NCBI RefSeq assembly: GCF_023035675.1
Contig: NZ_CP073142.1
Coordinates: 120,688-184,687, forward strand
DNA from: Borrelia hermsii DAH
GTDB taxonomy: Bacteria > Spirochaetota > Spirochaetia > Borreliales > Borreliaceae
Length of the DNA stretch: 64,000 bases
Direction of reading: 5' to 3'
A program made the position numbers and the translations under genes. Within the stretch, counting starts at the first letter, position 1, and the number at the start of each line of letters is the position of its first letter. A model generated the notes under the pieces. It saw only the letters and a list, made by a program, of their open reading frames with translations. It ran no database searches and was not told the origin of the DNA. Shown piece after piece: positions 44,532 to 54,097 of the stretch.

Positions 44532-45290
44532 ATGGTGAAGGTAAGAGGTTGTAATTTGAAATCCCTAAAAGATACCGTTCAAGAATACTTGCTTAAAAAG
44601 AATCTGAGAGAGGGGAAATTAATTGTAAGTAGTTCTTTTGTATGGAAGCCAATTGTAAGTAACTTTGGCAAATTAATCCTTCCGTTTAAAAAAGCATGAA
44701 GAGGAAGATTTTGCTAAAGTAGATGAAGTAAATGAAGTAGAGGAAAGCATAGAATTTAAGCTTGATAAGCTTTTAAGTACATTTAATCTACAGGATGAAG
44801 AAAAGGAGTGGCTAAGTATATACGAAGAGTAGTAGTTGATTCTGCAGACACAGGTGTTAGAACATATTCTGATCTTGATTTTTATAACTTGTTAAATGTC
44901 TTTGGTGATTCTAGGTTTAAGAAAATTATAGCAGTTCATTTAAAAATGTTAAAGCACAAAACAAGACTCTTGCAGTTGTTGAAAATCTTAATAGAGGGGA
45001 TTTAAAAGGAGAATTTGAAGAGAAGATTTATCGCAATATCAAAAATATAAATTGGCTATAAAAAAGGCATTCAATCATTGCGTCGATGTTGATTATATAG
45101 TTAGCGAGGCTTTTAATATTGATTACGAGAGCATGTTTATTGGAATTGGGAAATATACTGAGGACGTAAAAAGGGTGAAGATTTATGTGCAGGATTGTTT
45201 GATAGGGGAAAGGAAATAAGAGTATACGAAATATATTAATTAATCCTGATATTTGTGAGGATAAAGATTTTTTTGCGTATTAGGAATTTG
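44532..45290 (+). pseudogene. Decayed BTA121-type lipoprotein gene
   Basis: The RBS GGGAGATATTTA and ATG remain, but the hydrophobic leader is deleted: V-K-V-R-G is joined directly to C-N-L-K. The frame closes at about 44697 and is then interrupted by several shifts. Recognisable pieces include L-S-T-F-N-L-Q-D-E-E near 44775, R-T-Y-S-D-L-D-F-Y-N-L-L near 44865 and a third around 45230. With no signal peptide and many lesions it cannot make a surface protein. Confidence 0.85.
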
Positions 45291-45456
45291 GCCTCTAGTA
45301 CTTAAAGAGGCAGTAGCAATATATTGAGATATATTTAAGATATATTCAATATATAATTAAATTTGTAATTTTAAAAGTAATAAATAGTGATAATATGATT
45401 ATTATACTATAATTATATGGCAATAGTTTAATTTGCAAAAAAGGAGAGATTTAAAT

Positions 45457-47358
45457 ATGAAGGTAAGAAGTAAGAGTTCATTATTACTATTATTTCTGGT
45501 AATAAATTGTAATTTCAAGCCACAAGCGGATCTCATGTTTAAAGATAACTTGCCTGGAAAGGGCTCAGTTAAAGTGAGACCACCTATAAGCAGCTCGCTT
45601 GAAAATACTTCAGTTAAAGCAAATGGAGCCAATGTAGCAGAGGAAAATATAGAAGTTAAACTTGACAAGCTTTTAGGTACATTCAGGTTGCAGGATAACG
45701 AAAGGGAAGTAATTAGATATGTACGTAGTGTAGCAGCTGATTCTGGTGTAGGAGCCTCGGGTGATAAGGCTTATACTGATGATGGGTTTTATAATTTGTT
45801 AAAGAGCTTGGGTGCTCTTAAGTTTAAGGAAATGATAGAAGTTCATTTAAAGATTACTAAGGCACAAGATGAGGCTTTAATAGCTATTGAGAATGTTAAT
45901 AATGAAGAATTAAAACAAAAATTGCAGCGTGAGTTTGATGATTATAAGAATAATTATTTATCGCATCTAAAAGAGTTATTTAGTGGGTTTATTCCTTCTG
46001 GGAGTAGTGCTGATAATTTGCATTATAAATCTATAAATAGCGGCTATGAGGGTTATTTTAGTTCTATTGAAAAGCAAGCTAGAGATTTTATGGATGGCGC
46101 AAATCTATACGCAGGGCTCTTAGCAGCTGAGCAGTCAGTAATTGATTATATACAAGATGTAGTAACTAATCCTGCTGTTGGTAGTGCTAATGATTACAGG
46201 ACGTATTCTGATTCCGAGTTTATTATTTTGTTAGGTAGTTTGGGTGATTCTAAATTGGCTGAAATTATAGAATTTCATTTAGGGATTTTGAAAGCAAAAG
46301 ACGATGCTCTTGCAGTTATTAAGGATGTCAAGAGAGATGAATTTAAGCAAAAATTACAAAATAAGTTTAATGCTTGCAATAATGCTTATCCATCACATTT
46401 AAAAGGGTTATTCCACGAATTTGCTCCTGATAGGGTGTATAGTAGGGTTATAAATAGCAACTATGCTGATTCGTTTGCTTATATTGCAAATCAAGCTGGA
46501 AGTGTCATGCAGTTTGAAAAGATATATGAAGGGCTGTCTGATGATGGGAAAGCAGTAATCGATTATATACGGGGTATAGTAGTTACTTCTGGTGTTGGTG
46601 ATGATGATTCTGCTGATGCTTATACTGATGATGATTTGTATGCTTTGTTAAGCAATTTGGATGCTCTTAAGCTTAAGGAAATTATAGAAGTTTATTTAGA
46701 GATCGAAAGAGTACAAAAAGAGGCTAGCGACGCTATTGAGGATATTAAAAAGGAAGAATTAAAAAAACAATTGAAACGTGAGTTTGATGTTTACAATGAG
46801 TTTTATTTATCTGATCTAAAGTCCATATTCGTTGATGGGTATGATCCCGGTTTTGTACATAATAAAACTGTAAATGGTGAGCATGTGGATAAGTTTACTA
46901 AGATTAGAGACGATGCTAGAAGTGCTATGGGACTTGAAAATCTATACGTAGGGCTCTCAGCAGATGAGCAGCTAGTAATTGAGCATATACGAAGTGCAGT
47001 AACTAATCCTAATATTGGGCATATCAGCTCTAATACTTATACTGATGATGAGTTTTACTCTATGTTAGTTAACTTGGGTGCTCTTAGACTTAAGGAAATT
47101 ATAGAAGTTTATTTAGATATTTATAGTGCACGAGAGGATGCTTTAAGGGTTATTGAAAATGTTACTAGAGAAGACTCAAAACAAGAATTGAAACGTGAGT
47201 ATGATGATTACAATAATATTTATTTGTCCGATATAAAATGGGCATTTAGTGGTTCTACTCTTGATGATGTTTATGATAATATCATGGATATAGATTATAA
47301 GAGTGATTCTGTGGATGGGTTTACTGCGATTAAAGACCAAGCTATAAGCTTGAAATAG
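45457..47358 (+). CDS. BTA121-type lipoprotein, four repeats
   Basis: 633 aa from ATG 45457, after AAAAAAGGAGAGATTTA; an in-frame TTG at 45433 precedes the RBS. Lipobox V-I-N-C, with Asn instead of Ser before Cys; Asn there could affect sorting, since early residues decide surface export in Borrelia. Stalk about 50 residues. Repeat centres near residues 101, 244, 384 and 524. The end of the last repeat is closely shared with the 47590 protein (Y-S-A-R-E-D-A-L-R versus C-S-A-R-D-D-A-L-R), and both end K-x-x-A-I-S-L. Confidence 0.9.
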   Translation: MKVRSKSSLLLLFLVINCNFKPQADLMFKDNLPGKGSVKVRPPISSSLENTSVKANGANVAEENIEVKLDKLLGTFRLQDNEREVIRYVRSVAADSGVGASGDKAYTDDGFYNLLKSLGALKFKEMIEVHLKITKAQDEALIAIENVNNEELKQKLQREFDDYKNNYLSHLKELFSGFIPSGSSADNLHYKSINSGYEGYFSSIEKQARDFMDGANLYAGLLAAEQSVIDYIQDVVTNPAVGSANDYRTYSDSEFIILLGSLGDSKLAEIIEFHLGILKAKDDALAVIKDVKRDEFKQKLQNKFNACNNAYPSHLKGLFHEFAPDRVYSRVINSNYADSFAYIANQAGSVMQFEKIYEGLSDDGKAVIDYIRGIVVTSGVGDDDSADAYTDDDLYALLSNLDALKLKEIIEVYLEIERVQKEASDAIEDIKKEELKKQLKREFDVYNEFYLSDLKSIFVDGYDPGFVHNKTVNGEHVDKFTKIRDDARSAMGLENLYVGLSADEQLVIEHIRSAVTNPNIGHISSNTYTDDEFYSMLVNLGALRLKEIIEVYLDIYSAREDALRVIENVTREDSKQELKREYDDYNNIYLSDIKWAFSGSTLDDVYDNIMDIDYKSDSVDGFTAIKDQAISLK

Positions 47359-47446
47359 AGCTTTGAAATAGAGTTTAAAATAAAGCTTATGTAAATATGC
47401 AGAGAGTATTGTTTAAGAGCAGTATTTAAGAAGAGTTAAGAATATT

Positions 47447-47471
47447 AGCCTTAGATTTATATACTAAGGCT
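47447..47471 (+). terminator. Array terminator, short
   Basis: AGCCTTAG and CTAAGGCT around 9 bases, without a T tail. Confidence 0.6.
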
Positions 47472-47589
47472 AATAATAATTAGAAGTAATAGAAATGTAT
47501 TATTTAGTTAGCATATGGTATTTTATAATAATATATAATTAGTATGTTATTAATATGATAATAGGTTAATTTTAAAAAGGAGATATTTA

Positions 47590-49956
47590 GTGGCGAAGAA
47601 AAGACATCATAATTTTTTATTACTATTATTAGTAATAAGTTGTAATTTAAAACCCAAAGAAGATGCTCTTCTTAAGAGGAGTTTGATTGTAAAGACCCCG
47701 CTTCAAGTCATCAGAGGACCACTTGTGGGGAATGTTGGTGGAGCAATCCTACCGCTTAAAAAGCATGAAGAGGAAGATTCGGATAAAGATGAATTAGATG
47801 AATTAGATGGGAGCATGAAAGATAGGATTAATAAGCTTAAAGACAAATTCGGGACCTTTCCTAAAGGAGAAAAAGTATTTCGACGTATTCGAACTATAGT
47901 AACTAGTCCTGATATTCCGGGTGCTAAGACTTATACTACTGCTGAATTTTGCTCCTTTTTAGAGAGCTTGAATGATGCTAGTATTAATGGCATCGTAGAA
48001 CCTTTAAGAGAGATTTTAGAAGTAAAAGACGATATTTTACGCGTTATGGGAGATATTAAGGCAAAAGAATCAATAAAAAACTTAATAGATGAATTTAACC
48101 TTAAAGACAAAGAATATGGAGAGGCTTTAAAAGGTGCATTTAATAATCCTAAGATTGAAGATGTGCTTGTTGGCATGAGAGATAGTGTTTCTAAATATAA
48201 AGCAGAGTTTACCAAGATTAAAGCAGATGTTGAGAAAGTTTTAGAGCTTGAGAAAGCTCTAATCTATGAACAAGTCGTTGAAAAGGGTGAAAAGATATAT
48301 GACAGACTTTCTGGTAATGAGAGGGCAGTAATTGAGTATATGCGAGATGCATTAACTGATCCGAGCATAGAAACTTCAGGTGACAGGGCGTATACTGATG
48401 ATGAATTTTATCACTTTTTAGGTAGCCTATCTGATGTTGATATTCGGAATTTTACAGCCCATATGAAGTTGAAAGAGCAGGATGAGGCTTTGCGCGCTAT
48501 TGAAATTGAAGATGTTAAGACAGAAAGCTTAAGAGCAACCTTAAAAGCTGAGCTTGAGCTTAAAGCCAAAGAATGTAAATCAGTTCTAAGGCGTTTATGT
48601 AGGAAGCCTATTGATAAGGAGCGTGGGAATATAATAATAGAGGGTTTTAATAAATATGAAGCTGGTATTGCTAGGATTAAGACAACTGCTGAGGAATTTG
48701 TAAGGTTTGAAAATTTATACGCAAGTCTCCCAGATGATAAGAGGGCAGTAATTGAATATATACGAAGTGTAGTAACTGATCCGGGGATTGGTAGTGATAA
48801 AGGTTATAAAACATATTCTGATCCTGAGTTTGACCTCTTGTTAGTTAAATTAGGTATTAATAAGATTGAAACGGTTATATCGTATCATTTAACCGTTGCA
48901 TCAGAAAAAGCTGCTACTAAAGCAATTATTGATGGCGTTAGGGGAGGAACATTAAGAGGTGAGTTTGAAGGTAGATTTGATCTTAACTGCCAAGAATATG
49001 AATTGGCTTTAAAAGGCAAATTTAGTACCCCGGAGCTTTTAGGGCTTAGTTTCGAAAGTAAATATGTAGAAGAGTTTATTAAAATTAAAGCCGATGCAGA
49101 AAAAGCTATTAGAGGAGAAAATTTGTACTTAAGTTTACAGGATAATGAGAGAGAAGTAGTTGATTATATGCAAAGTGTAATGTTTGATCCTAGCATAAGA
49201 GGTCATTTGATTAAGAGTACGTGTACTGAGCTTAAATTTTATCACTTGTTAAGTAACTGGGATATTGTTAGGCTTCGGGAAATTATAGGAATTCATTTAG
49301 ACATTCTTAAGTTACAAGAACAAACTTTAAATACTATTGGGAATATTAAGAGAAAAGCATCAAAACGAGACTGGCAACATGATTTTGATAATGCCAAATA
49401 TACCTATTTATGTGCTCTAAAAGACTCACTTATTGGTCCTGGTCCGTTAAGAGACTATAGTGGATTTAAGAAGTTTGACTTTGATGATATTATTTTTGAT
49501 GCTGAGAGTGTTATAAAATATGAAAATCTCTACGCAGCTCTCTCTGATGAAGAACTAGGAGCAATTGAGCATATACGAAGTGTAGTAACTGATCCTAATA
49601 TTCGTGATTCTGAAGGAAATGCATACTCAGAGGATTATACATATACTGAGTTTGAGGGCTTCTTAGATGCTTTAGATGTTATTAAGGTCAGGGACATTGC
49701 AAGAGTTTATTTAGATATTTGTAGTGCCCGAGATGATGCTTTAAGGGCTATTGGAAATGTTACTAGAGAAGACTCAAAACAAGAATTGAAACGCAAGTTT
49801 GATGATTACAATAAAATTTATTTATCTGATATGAAATTTTTCATTATTGATTCGGACTCTGATTCAATGTATGAGAAAATTATGGATGTAAATTATAAGT
49901 CTAGGCATGTGGATGCATTTAATGCGATTAAAAACGAAGCTATAAGCTTGCCGTAG
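47590..49956 (+). CDS. BTA121-type lipoprotein, five repeats
   Basis: 788 aa from GTG 47590. Short hydrophobic core and lipobox L-V-I-S-C. Repeat centres near residues 112, 263, 403, 540 and 680. The first repeat is unusual: I-R-T-I-V-T-S-P-D-I-P and then T-Y-T-T-A-E-F-C, with a Cys in the motif. The second and third repeats have C-Cys positions (C-K-S-V-L-R-R-L-C) not seen in most paralogues, so disulphides are possible. The linker I-Y-E-Q-V-V-E-K-G-E-K between repeats 1 and 2 is longer than elsewhere. Confidence 0.9.
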   Translation: MAKKRHHNFLLLLLVISCNLKPKEDALLKRSLIVKTPLQVIRGPLVGNVGGAILPLKKHEEEDSDKDELDELDGSMKDRINKLKDKFGTFPKGEKVFRRIRTIVTSPDIPGAKTYTTAEFCSFLESLNDASINGIVEPLREILEVKDDILRVMGDIKAKESIKNLIDEFNLKDKEYGEALKGAFNNPKIEDVLVGMRDSVSKYKAEFTKIKADVEKVLELEKALIYEQVVEKGEKIYDRLSGNERAVIEYMRDALTDPSIETSGDRAYTDDEFYHFLGSLSDVDIRNFTAHMKLKEQDEALRAIEIEDVKTESLRATLKAELELKAKECKSVLRRLCRKPIDKERGNIIIEGFNKYEAGIARIKTTAEEFVRFENLYASLPDDKRAVIEYIRSVVTDPGIGSDKGYKTYSDPEFDLLLVKLGINKIETVISYHLTVASEKAATKAIIDGVRGGTLRGEFEGRFDLNCQEYELALKGKFSTPELLGLSFESKYVEEFIKIKADAEKAIRGENLYLSLQDNEREVVDYMQSVMFDPSIRGHLIKSTCTELKFYHLLSNWDIVRLREIIGIHLDILKLQEQTLNTIGNIKRKASKRDWQHDFDNAKYTYLCALKDSLIGPGPLRDYSGFKKFDFDDIIFDAESVIKYENLYAALSDEELGAIEHIRSVVTDPNIRDSEGNAYSEDYTYTEFEGFLDALDVIKVRDIARVYLDICSARDDALRAIGNVTREDSKQELKRKFDDYNKIYLSDMKFFIIDSDSDSMYEKIMDVNYKSRHVDAFNAIKNEAISLP

Positions 49957-49987
49957 AGCTAAAATTGCACTTGAAGAGCTATATATA

Positions 49988-50055
49988 AAGTAGGTTTACT
50001 AGGAAAGAGAGGTTTTATTTAGAGGAACTAGTGGGAGTTTAGTAGACCTACTTCT
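49988..50055 (+). terminator. Long hairpin of a different type
   Basis: AAGTAGGTTTACT and AGTAGACCTACTT close a loop of about 38 bases. This gene does not use the AAGCCTTAGA hairpin common in the array. Confidence 0.6.
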
Positions 50056-50234
50056 TTATGTGCATATAACTTAATGTTAACAATAAAATGTTAATAACAG
50101 TGTGTTTAATTGATGTGTAAATTAAAAGCAATGACTTAAGAGCAATAAGTAGTGATTATATAATATAATTATTAATAATAATACTATGTTTCTATGATAA
50201 TAGATTGATTGATATAAAAAGGAGATATTTAGGG

Positions 50235-51959
50235 ATGAAGATAAGGCATCATGATAATAATTTATTACTAGTATTAATATTGCTATTACCATTATTGCTG
50301 ATAATAAGTTGTAATTTAAAACCCAAAGAAGATGCTGTTCTTAAAGGGAGTTTGTTTGTAAAAAATGCCCTGCTTGTAGGTGCTCCATCTTTAAGGAAAC
50401 TATCCAAAACAGATGATAAAATAGGCGAGGTAATCGTGCATGGTGTGGGGGTTTCTTCAGAGAAACTGTCCAAAGCAGAGGATAAGATAAGCGCAATTGC
50501 GCATGGTGTGGAGGTTGCCCCTGGAACTGGCGCAGATGAGAGCACGGAAGTTAAAATTAATAAGCTTCTAGACGAGTTTGGGTTATCTGATCCTGAAAAG
50601 GAAGCAGTTTGGTATATACAAAACATATTAACTGATTCTAAGATTAATGGTTATTTTGCGGATAGTAGGAGTCTTTTTTGGAATGATGTATTTGAAGCGA
50701 TGCCCAATATGGATGATAAGAAATGTATAACGTATACTGCTCCCCAGTTTTATAACTTGTTAGTTAGTCTTGGTGATGCTAGGTTAAAGGAAATTATAGG
50801 ATTTCATTTAGAAGCTCTTAGAAGACGAGATGACACTTTAAGTGCTATTTCAGGTATTATTAAAGATGAGACAGCAAGACAAAGATTAAGCTTTATTTTG
50901 GGCAAGGTAATGCAATATTATCCATCGTATTTAAAATGGGTATGTGGCAGGTCTGATCCTGATGAAGTGTACCATCAAGCTAAAGCTAGGCTTTCTAATT
51001 TAAGTGATTTTACTGAGATTAAAGATGAAGCTATAAACCTTGCAAAGCTTGAGCAGAAATTGCTAGACGCGGGAGTTTTATCTAATGAAGAATGGGAATT
51101 AATTGGATGTATGCGAGGTGCAATGAATAATCTTGCTGTGGGGATGCCCCCATCAGCAGGTCGTGCACGTTATCATGGTATTCATTTTGATAAGGCATTA
51201 GATAAATTAAGTATTAATGACGAACTGAAAGTATTGCTTGGATATTTCCTATTTAATTTTGTGGCACTAAAAGAGTCTAAAATTGCGATAGATGCTATTG
51301 AGGATTCTGCATCCAAACGAAAATTAAAAAATAGATTTGAGGCCCGGAATAAGTTCTATTTAGGCAAATTAAAGGAAATGGGGTATATTTACCTGTGGGG
51401 TAGTAGGGATGATTTTGAAGAGATATTAGTATCTGGTTATGACACTACGGAAATGATTAATGATATTAGGGAGAAAGCCAATGAGATTGTATGTTCTGAA
51501 AAGCTATACTCAGCATTACCTACTGAAGAATGGGAACTACTTGAATATGCACGAAAAGTAGTAATTGATCCGGATATTGGTCGTGATAAAGGTTACAAGA
51601 CGTATTCTAATTTTAAGTTTTATGAAGTTCTACTTCGTGCAGGTTATGATAATTTGCGTAAATTAATTGGCAATGATCTATCGCTTTTTAGATTAATAAA
51701 AGAGATTGAAGGGTTGATAACGGAAGAAAACAGAGACTTATTCGAAGATGTCTTTAATAATATTAAACATGACCATTCATTGGCTATAAAACATTTATTT
51801 GAAGGCTATTTTAAGGATAAGGGCCAGTGGGCACCTAATTCAATTTTGGATTTTAATAACGAGTATATTGGTAAGAGGTTTATGAGGTTAAAACAATTCA
51901 TTAACCTTGTAAACGAAAGTAGGGCTCGTCGTGCAGCTAGAATGCAACGTCAAGCTTAG
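50235..51959 (+). CDS. BTA121-type lipoprotein, three repeats, variant start
   Basis: 574 aa from ATG 50235. The leader DNA AGGAGATATTTA is followed by GGG where paralogues have the GTG start, and an ATG comes next, so the start moved one codon. Long Leu-rich core, lipobox L-I-I-S-C. Stalk contains two copies of a K-L-S-K-(T/A)-(D/E)-D-K-I unit. Repeat centres near residues 162, 310 and 452. The first repeat has an insert of about 25 residues with D-S-R-S-L-F-W-N-D-V-F before C-I-T-Y-T. The C-terminus is Arg-rich (S-R-A-R-R-A-A-R-M-Q-R). It is more diverged than the others. Confidence 0.9.
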   Translation: MKIRHHDNNLLLVLILLLPLLLIISCNLKPKEDAVLKGSLFVKNALLVGAPSLRKLSKTDDKIGEVIVHGVGVSSEKLSKAEDKISAIAHGVEVAPGTGADESTEVKINKLLDEFGLSDPEKEAVWYIQNILTDSKINGYFADSRSLFWNDVFEAMPNMDDKKCITYTAPQFYNLLVSLGDARLKEIIGFHLEALRRRDDTLSAISGIIKDETARQRLSFILGKVMQYYPSYLKWVCGRSDPDEVYHQAKARLSNLSDFTEIKDEAINLAKLEQKLLDAGVLSNEEWELIGCMRGAMNNLAVGMPPSAGRARYHGIHFDKALDKLSINDELKVLLGYFLFNFVALKESKIAIDAIEDSASKRKLKNRFEARNKFYLGKLKEMGYIYLWGSRDDFEEILVSGYDTTEMINDIREKANEIVCSEKLYSALPTEEWELLEYARKVVIDPDIGRDKGYKTYSNFKFYEVLLRAGYDNLRKLIGNDLSLFRLIKEIEGLITEENRDLFEDVFNNIKHDHSLAIKHLFEGYFKDKGQWAPNSILDFNNEYIGKRFMRLKQFINLVNESRARRAARMQRQA

Positions 51960-52022
51960 CAATAAAATTAAAGCTAAGCAGTGTAGCTTACTATTTTGTA
52001 CTATAAATATGAGAAGTAGTTT

Positions 52023-52055
52023 TAAGCCTTAGGATTTAAATCTTAGGGCTTTTAA
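52023..52055 (+). terminator. Array terminator
   Basis: AAGCCTTAGGATTTAAATCTTAGGGCTTTT, nearly perfect and almost loop-free. Confidence 0.75.
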
Positions 52056-52272
52056 TTTATGTTGGAGATATGTATCGTTTAAGATGAATGCGAAATTAAA
52101 ATAAATATAAAAAGGGCTTAATTAAAAAAGTTATAAATTGGTGATTTTAAGTCATTATTATATTATAATACAATAATGATTTGCATGTAATAATAAATTG
52201 CAAATAATAAAAATTTCATATAATAATAAGTTAATTTAATATATTCATTTGAATTGAAAAAGGAGATATTTA

Positions 52273-53421
52273 GTGGCAAATAAAAGATATTATAATTTGT
52301 TATTACTATTGCTATTATTGCTAGCAATAAGTTGTAATTTCAAATCTCGTCAAAGCGATGTTTCACTTAAAGGGACTCGGCTTGAAGGTAAACTATCTGT
52401 AGGTAAACCAACTATAAAAAATTCACTTGACAAAAAAACGTTTATAGAAAGCTTATTTGAAGGAAAAGTGACTATAGATGATGTGCTTAAGTTAGAGCTT
52501 AGCGTAGATGAAGGCGAGGATGATGAGGACGCTGTCTCTGAAGCTGGCACAGAAGAGAGCATGGAAGTTAAAATTAATAAGCTTTTAGACGGATTTGAAT
52601 TATCTGATAAAGCAAAAGACGCAGTTAGGTCTTTGCAAAGTATATTGACTGATCCGGATATTGGCAGGGGTGAAGGTTACAGGACTTATACTGATTCTGA
52701 GTTTTATGACTTGATGGCGAGTTTGGGTGATGTTAAGAGTAATGAAATTATAGAAGCTCACTTAACTATTCTTGCCGGACGAGAAAGGCTTCAAGAAGCT
52801 ATTGAGAATATTAATGGGGAATTGGCAAAAAGATTTAAACCATTCCTCCAAAACGAAATTAAGGCTCAAGAGGAAGGCTATCCATTATATATAAAAGATG
52901 TGTTTACTGGGTCTAATCTTAAGAGAATCTTTAGTCTAGTAACAGGTTATAAGGATGCATCTTTAAGTAAGTTTAGTAAGACTCAATATATGGTTGATGC
53001 TATTATAGATGGCAAAGATCCGCTTGAAGGGCTTTCTGATGTTGAGTTGAGAGGAGCTAACCTTTTACAAGGTATATTGACTGATTCTAAGATAGGTGAT
53101 AAAACATATTCTGATGATGAGTTTAGTCTTTTATTGTTTAACTTGGGTACCGATAGGGCTAGGGAAATTATAAGGTCTCATTTAGATGTTGTTGAAGAAT
53201 TAGAAAAAACTAATATAGCTATTGATGCTGTTGGGGATGAAAAATCCAAACAAAACTTGAAAGATGATCTTACGAAACAAGAAAATGAATATTTATTGAG
53301 CCTAAAAGGGGCATTAGATTGGCATGATTTCCCTGATAGAATATGTAATGCCGTGAAAAGTTGCAGGGATCGCTATGTGAATAAGTATGTTAGTCTTGGA
53401 GATGAGGCTGGAGAGTTATAG
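52273..53421 (+). CDS. BTA121-type lipoprotein, two repeats, ends at a repeat junction
   Basis: 382 aa from GTG 52273. Lipobox L-A-I-S-C. The stalk (about 25-100) is charged and ends in an acidic block G-E-D-D-E-D-A. Repeat centres near residues 132 and 274. The protein stops at E-A-G-E-L, just before the place where a Y-A-G-L-S linker would lead into a further repeat (DNA GAGTTATAGTAGCTGG). As in the 37566 gene, loss of a base at the TAC codon is a likely cause. Confidence 0.87.
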   Translation: MANKRYYNLLLLLLLLLAISCNFKSRQSDVSLKGTRLEGKLSVGKPTIKNSLDKKTFIESLFEGKVTIDDVLKLELSVDEGEDDEDAVSEAGTEESMEVKINKLLDGFELSDKAKDAVRSLQSILTDPDIGRGEGYRTYTDSEFYDLMASLGDVKSNEIIEAHLTILAGRERLQEAIENINGELAKRFKPFLQNEIKAQEEGYPLYIKDVFTGSNLKRIFSLVTGYKDASLSKFSKTQYMVDAIIDGKDPLEGLSDVELRGANLLQGILTDSKIGDKTYSDDEFSLLLFNLGTDRAREIIRSHLDVVEELEKTNIAIDAVGDEKSKQNLKDDLTKQENEYLLSLKGALDWHDFPDRICNAVKSCRDRYVNKYVSLGDEAGEL

Positions 53422-53459
53422 TAGCTGGAGATACCAATAGTAATACTTAATAGAAATTT

Positions 53460-53489
53460 AAGCCTTAGACCTGGTGTCTAAGGCTTTTG
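53460..53489 (+). terminator. Array terminator, last of its kind
   Basis: AAGCCTTAGAC-CTGGT-GTCTAAGGCTTTT, 38 bases after the stop; it marks the right end of the regular array. Confidence 0.82.
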
Positions 53490-53567
53490 ATTTATGCCTT
53501 AACTTGAGAATGGAAATTACAAGCAGTTGGGTGAAATCGGAAAAATAACAAAGAGGCTATTTGAATG

Positions 53568-54045
53568 TGAATTAATCGAGATAGAAATATCAGGAAGATT
53601 CTAATTGTACAAGTAGAGAGTGAGTACAAATTTAAAAGACAACAAGAGAGTGAAGCAATAACTAAGGCAGAAGCTTTTAAAAAGCTTGAAGGAGAGCGTA
53701 AGCTCGCAGGTTGAGAAGGAGAGCGTATTAAAGCTGAAGCAGAGTTTGATAAGCTAAATTCATATAATTGGTACTTGAGTAAAGCTAGTGATTTATAGCG
53801 TGCTTAAGAAGTATAAACGAGATATTAAAGAGAGTAGCAAAAGTAAAATCTGCAGGCTCTGTGCAGGAAATTAAACTTGCATGTAAAGGTGTCCGGGGGG
53901 GGGCTACAAGGCATATATGCCTGGTGTAGGACTGATGATTAGTGAGATGGGACAGAGTGAGCTTGTAAGAATAACACCAGCACCGATTGATGAAAATTTG
54001 TGTAATCTTGAGACAAGAATCATCGCAGAGGAAATTAGTAATTGA
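53568..54045 (+). pseudogene. Decayed cp32-like phage gene fragments with a G9 tract
   Basis: Two fragments. The first (about 53568-53800) reads a charged coiled coil (K-F-K-R-Q-Q-E-S-E-A-I-T-K-A-E-A) broken by a TGA. The second (about 53800-54045) reads R-V-A-K-V-K-S-A-G-S-V-Q-E-I-K-L-A-C before a run of nine G, and Y-K-A-Y-M-P-G-V-G-L-M-I-S-E-M-G after it in another frame. One more G would join the two halves. In cp32 a DUF228-type gene precedes bdr, and the coiled-coil gene at 54098 follows here, so these may be DUF228-region relics; that identification is tentative. Confidence 0.5.
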
Positions 54046-54097
54046 AGTTTGATATGCTATAATTAGTTAGAATGTAAAGAATTAATCGAGGTTAAAT

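Noticed and set aside
45402..45668. Minus-strand 88-codon ORF over the leader of the 45457 gene
   Set aside because: Antisense to a clear lipoprotein leader and stalk; no RBS.
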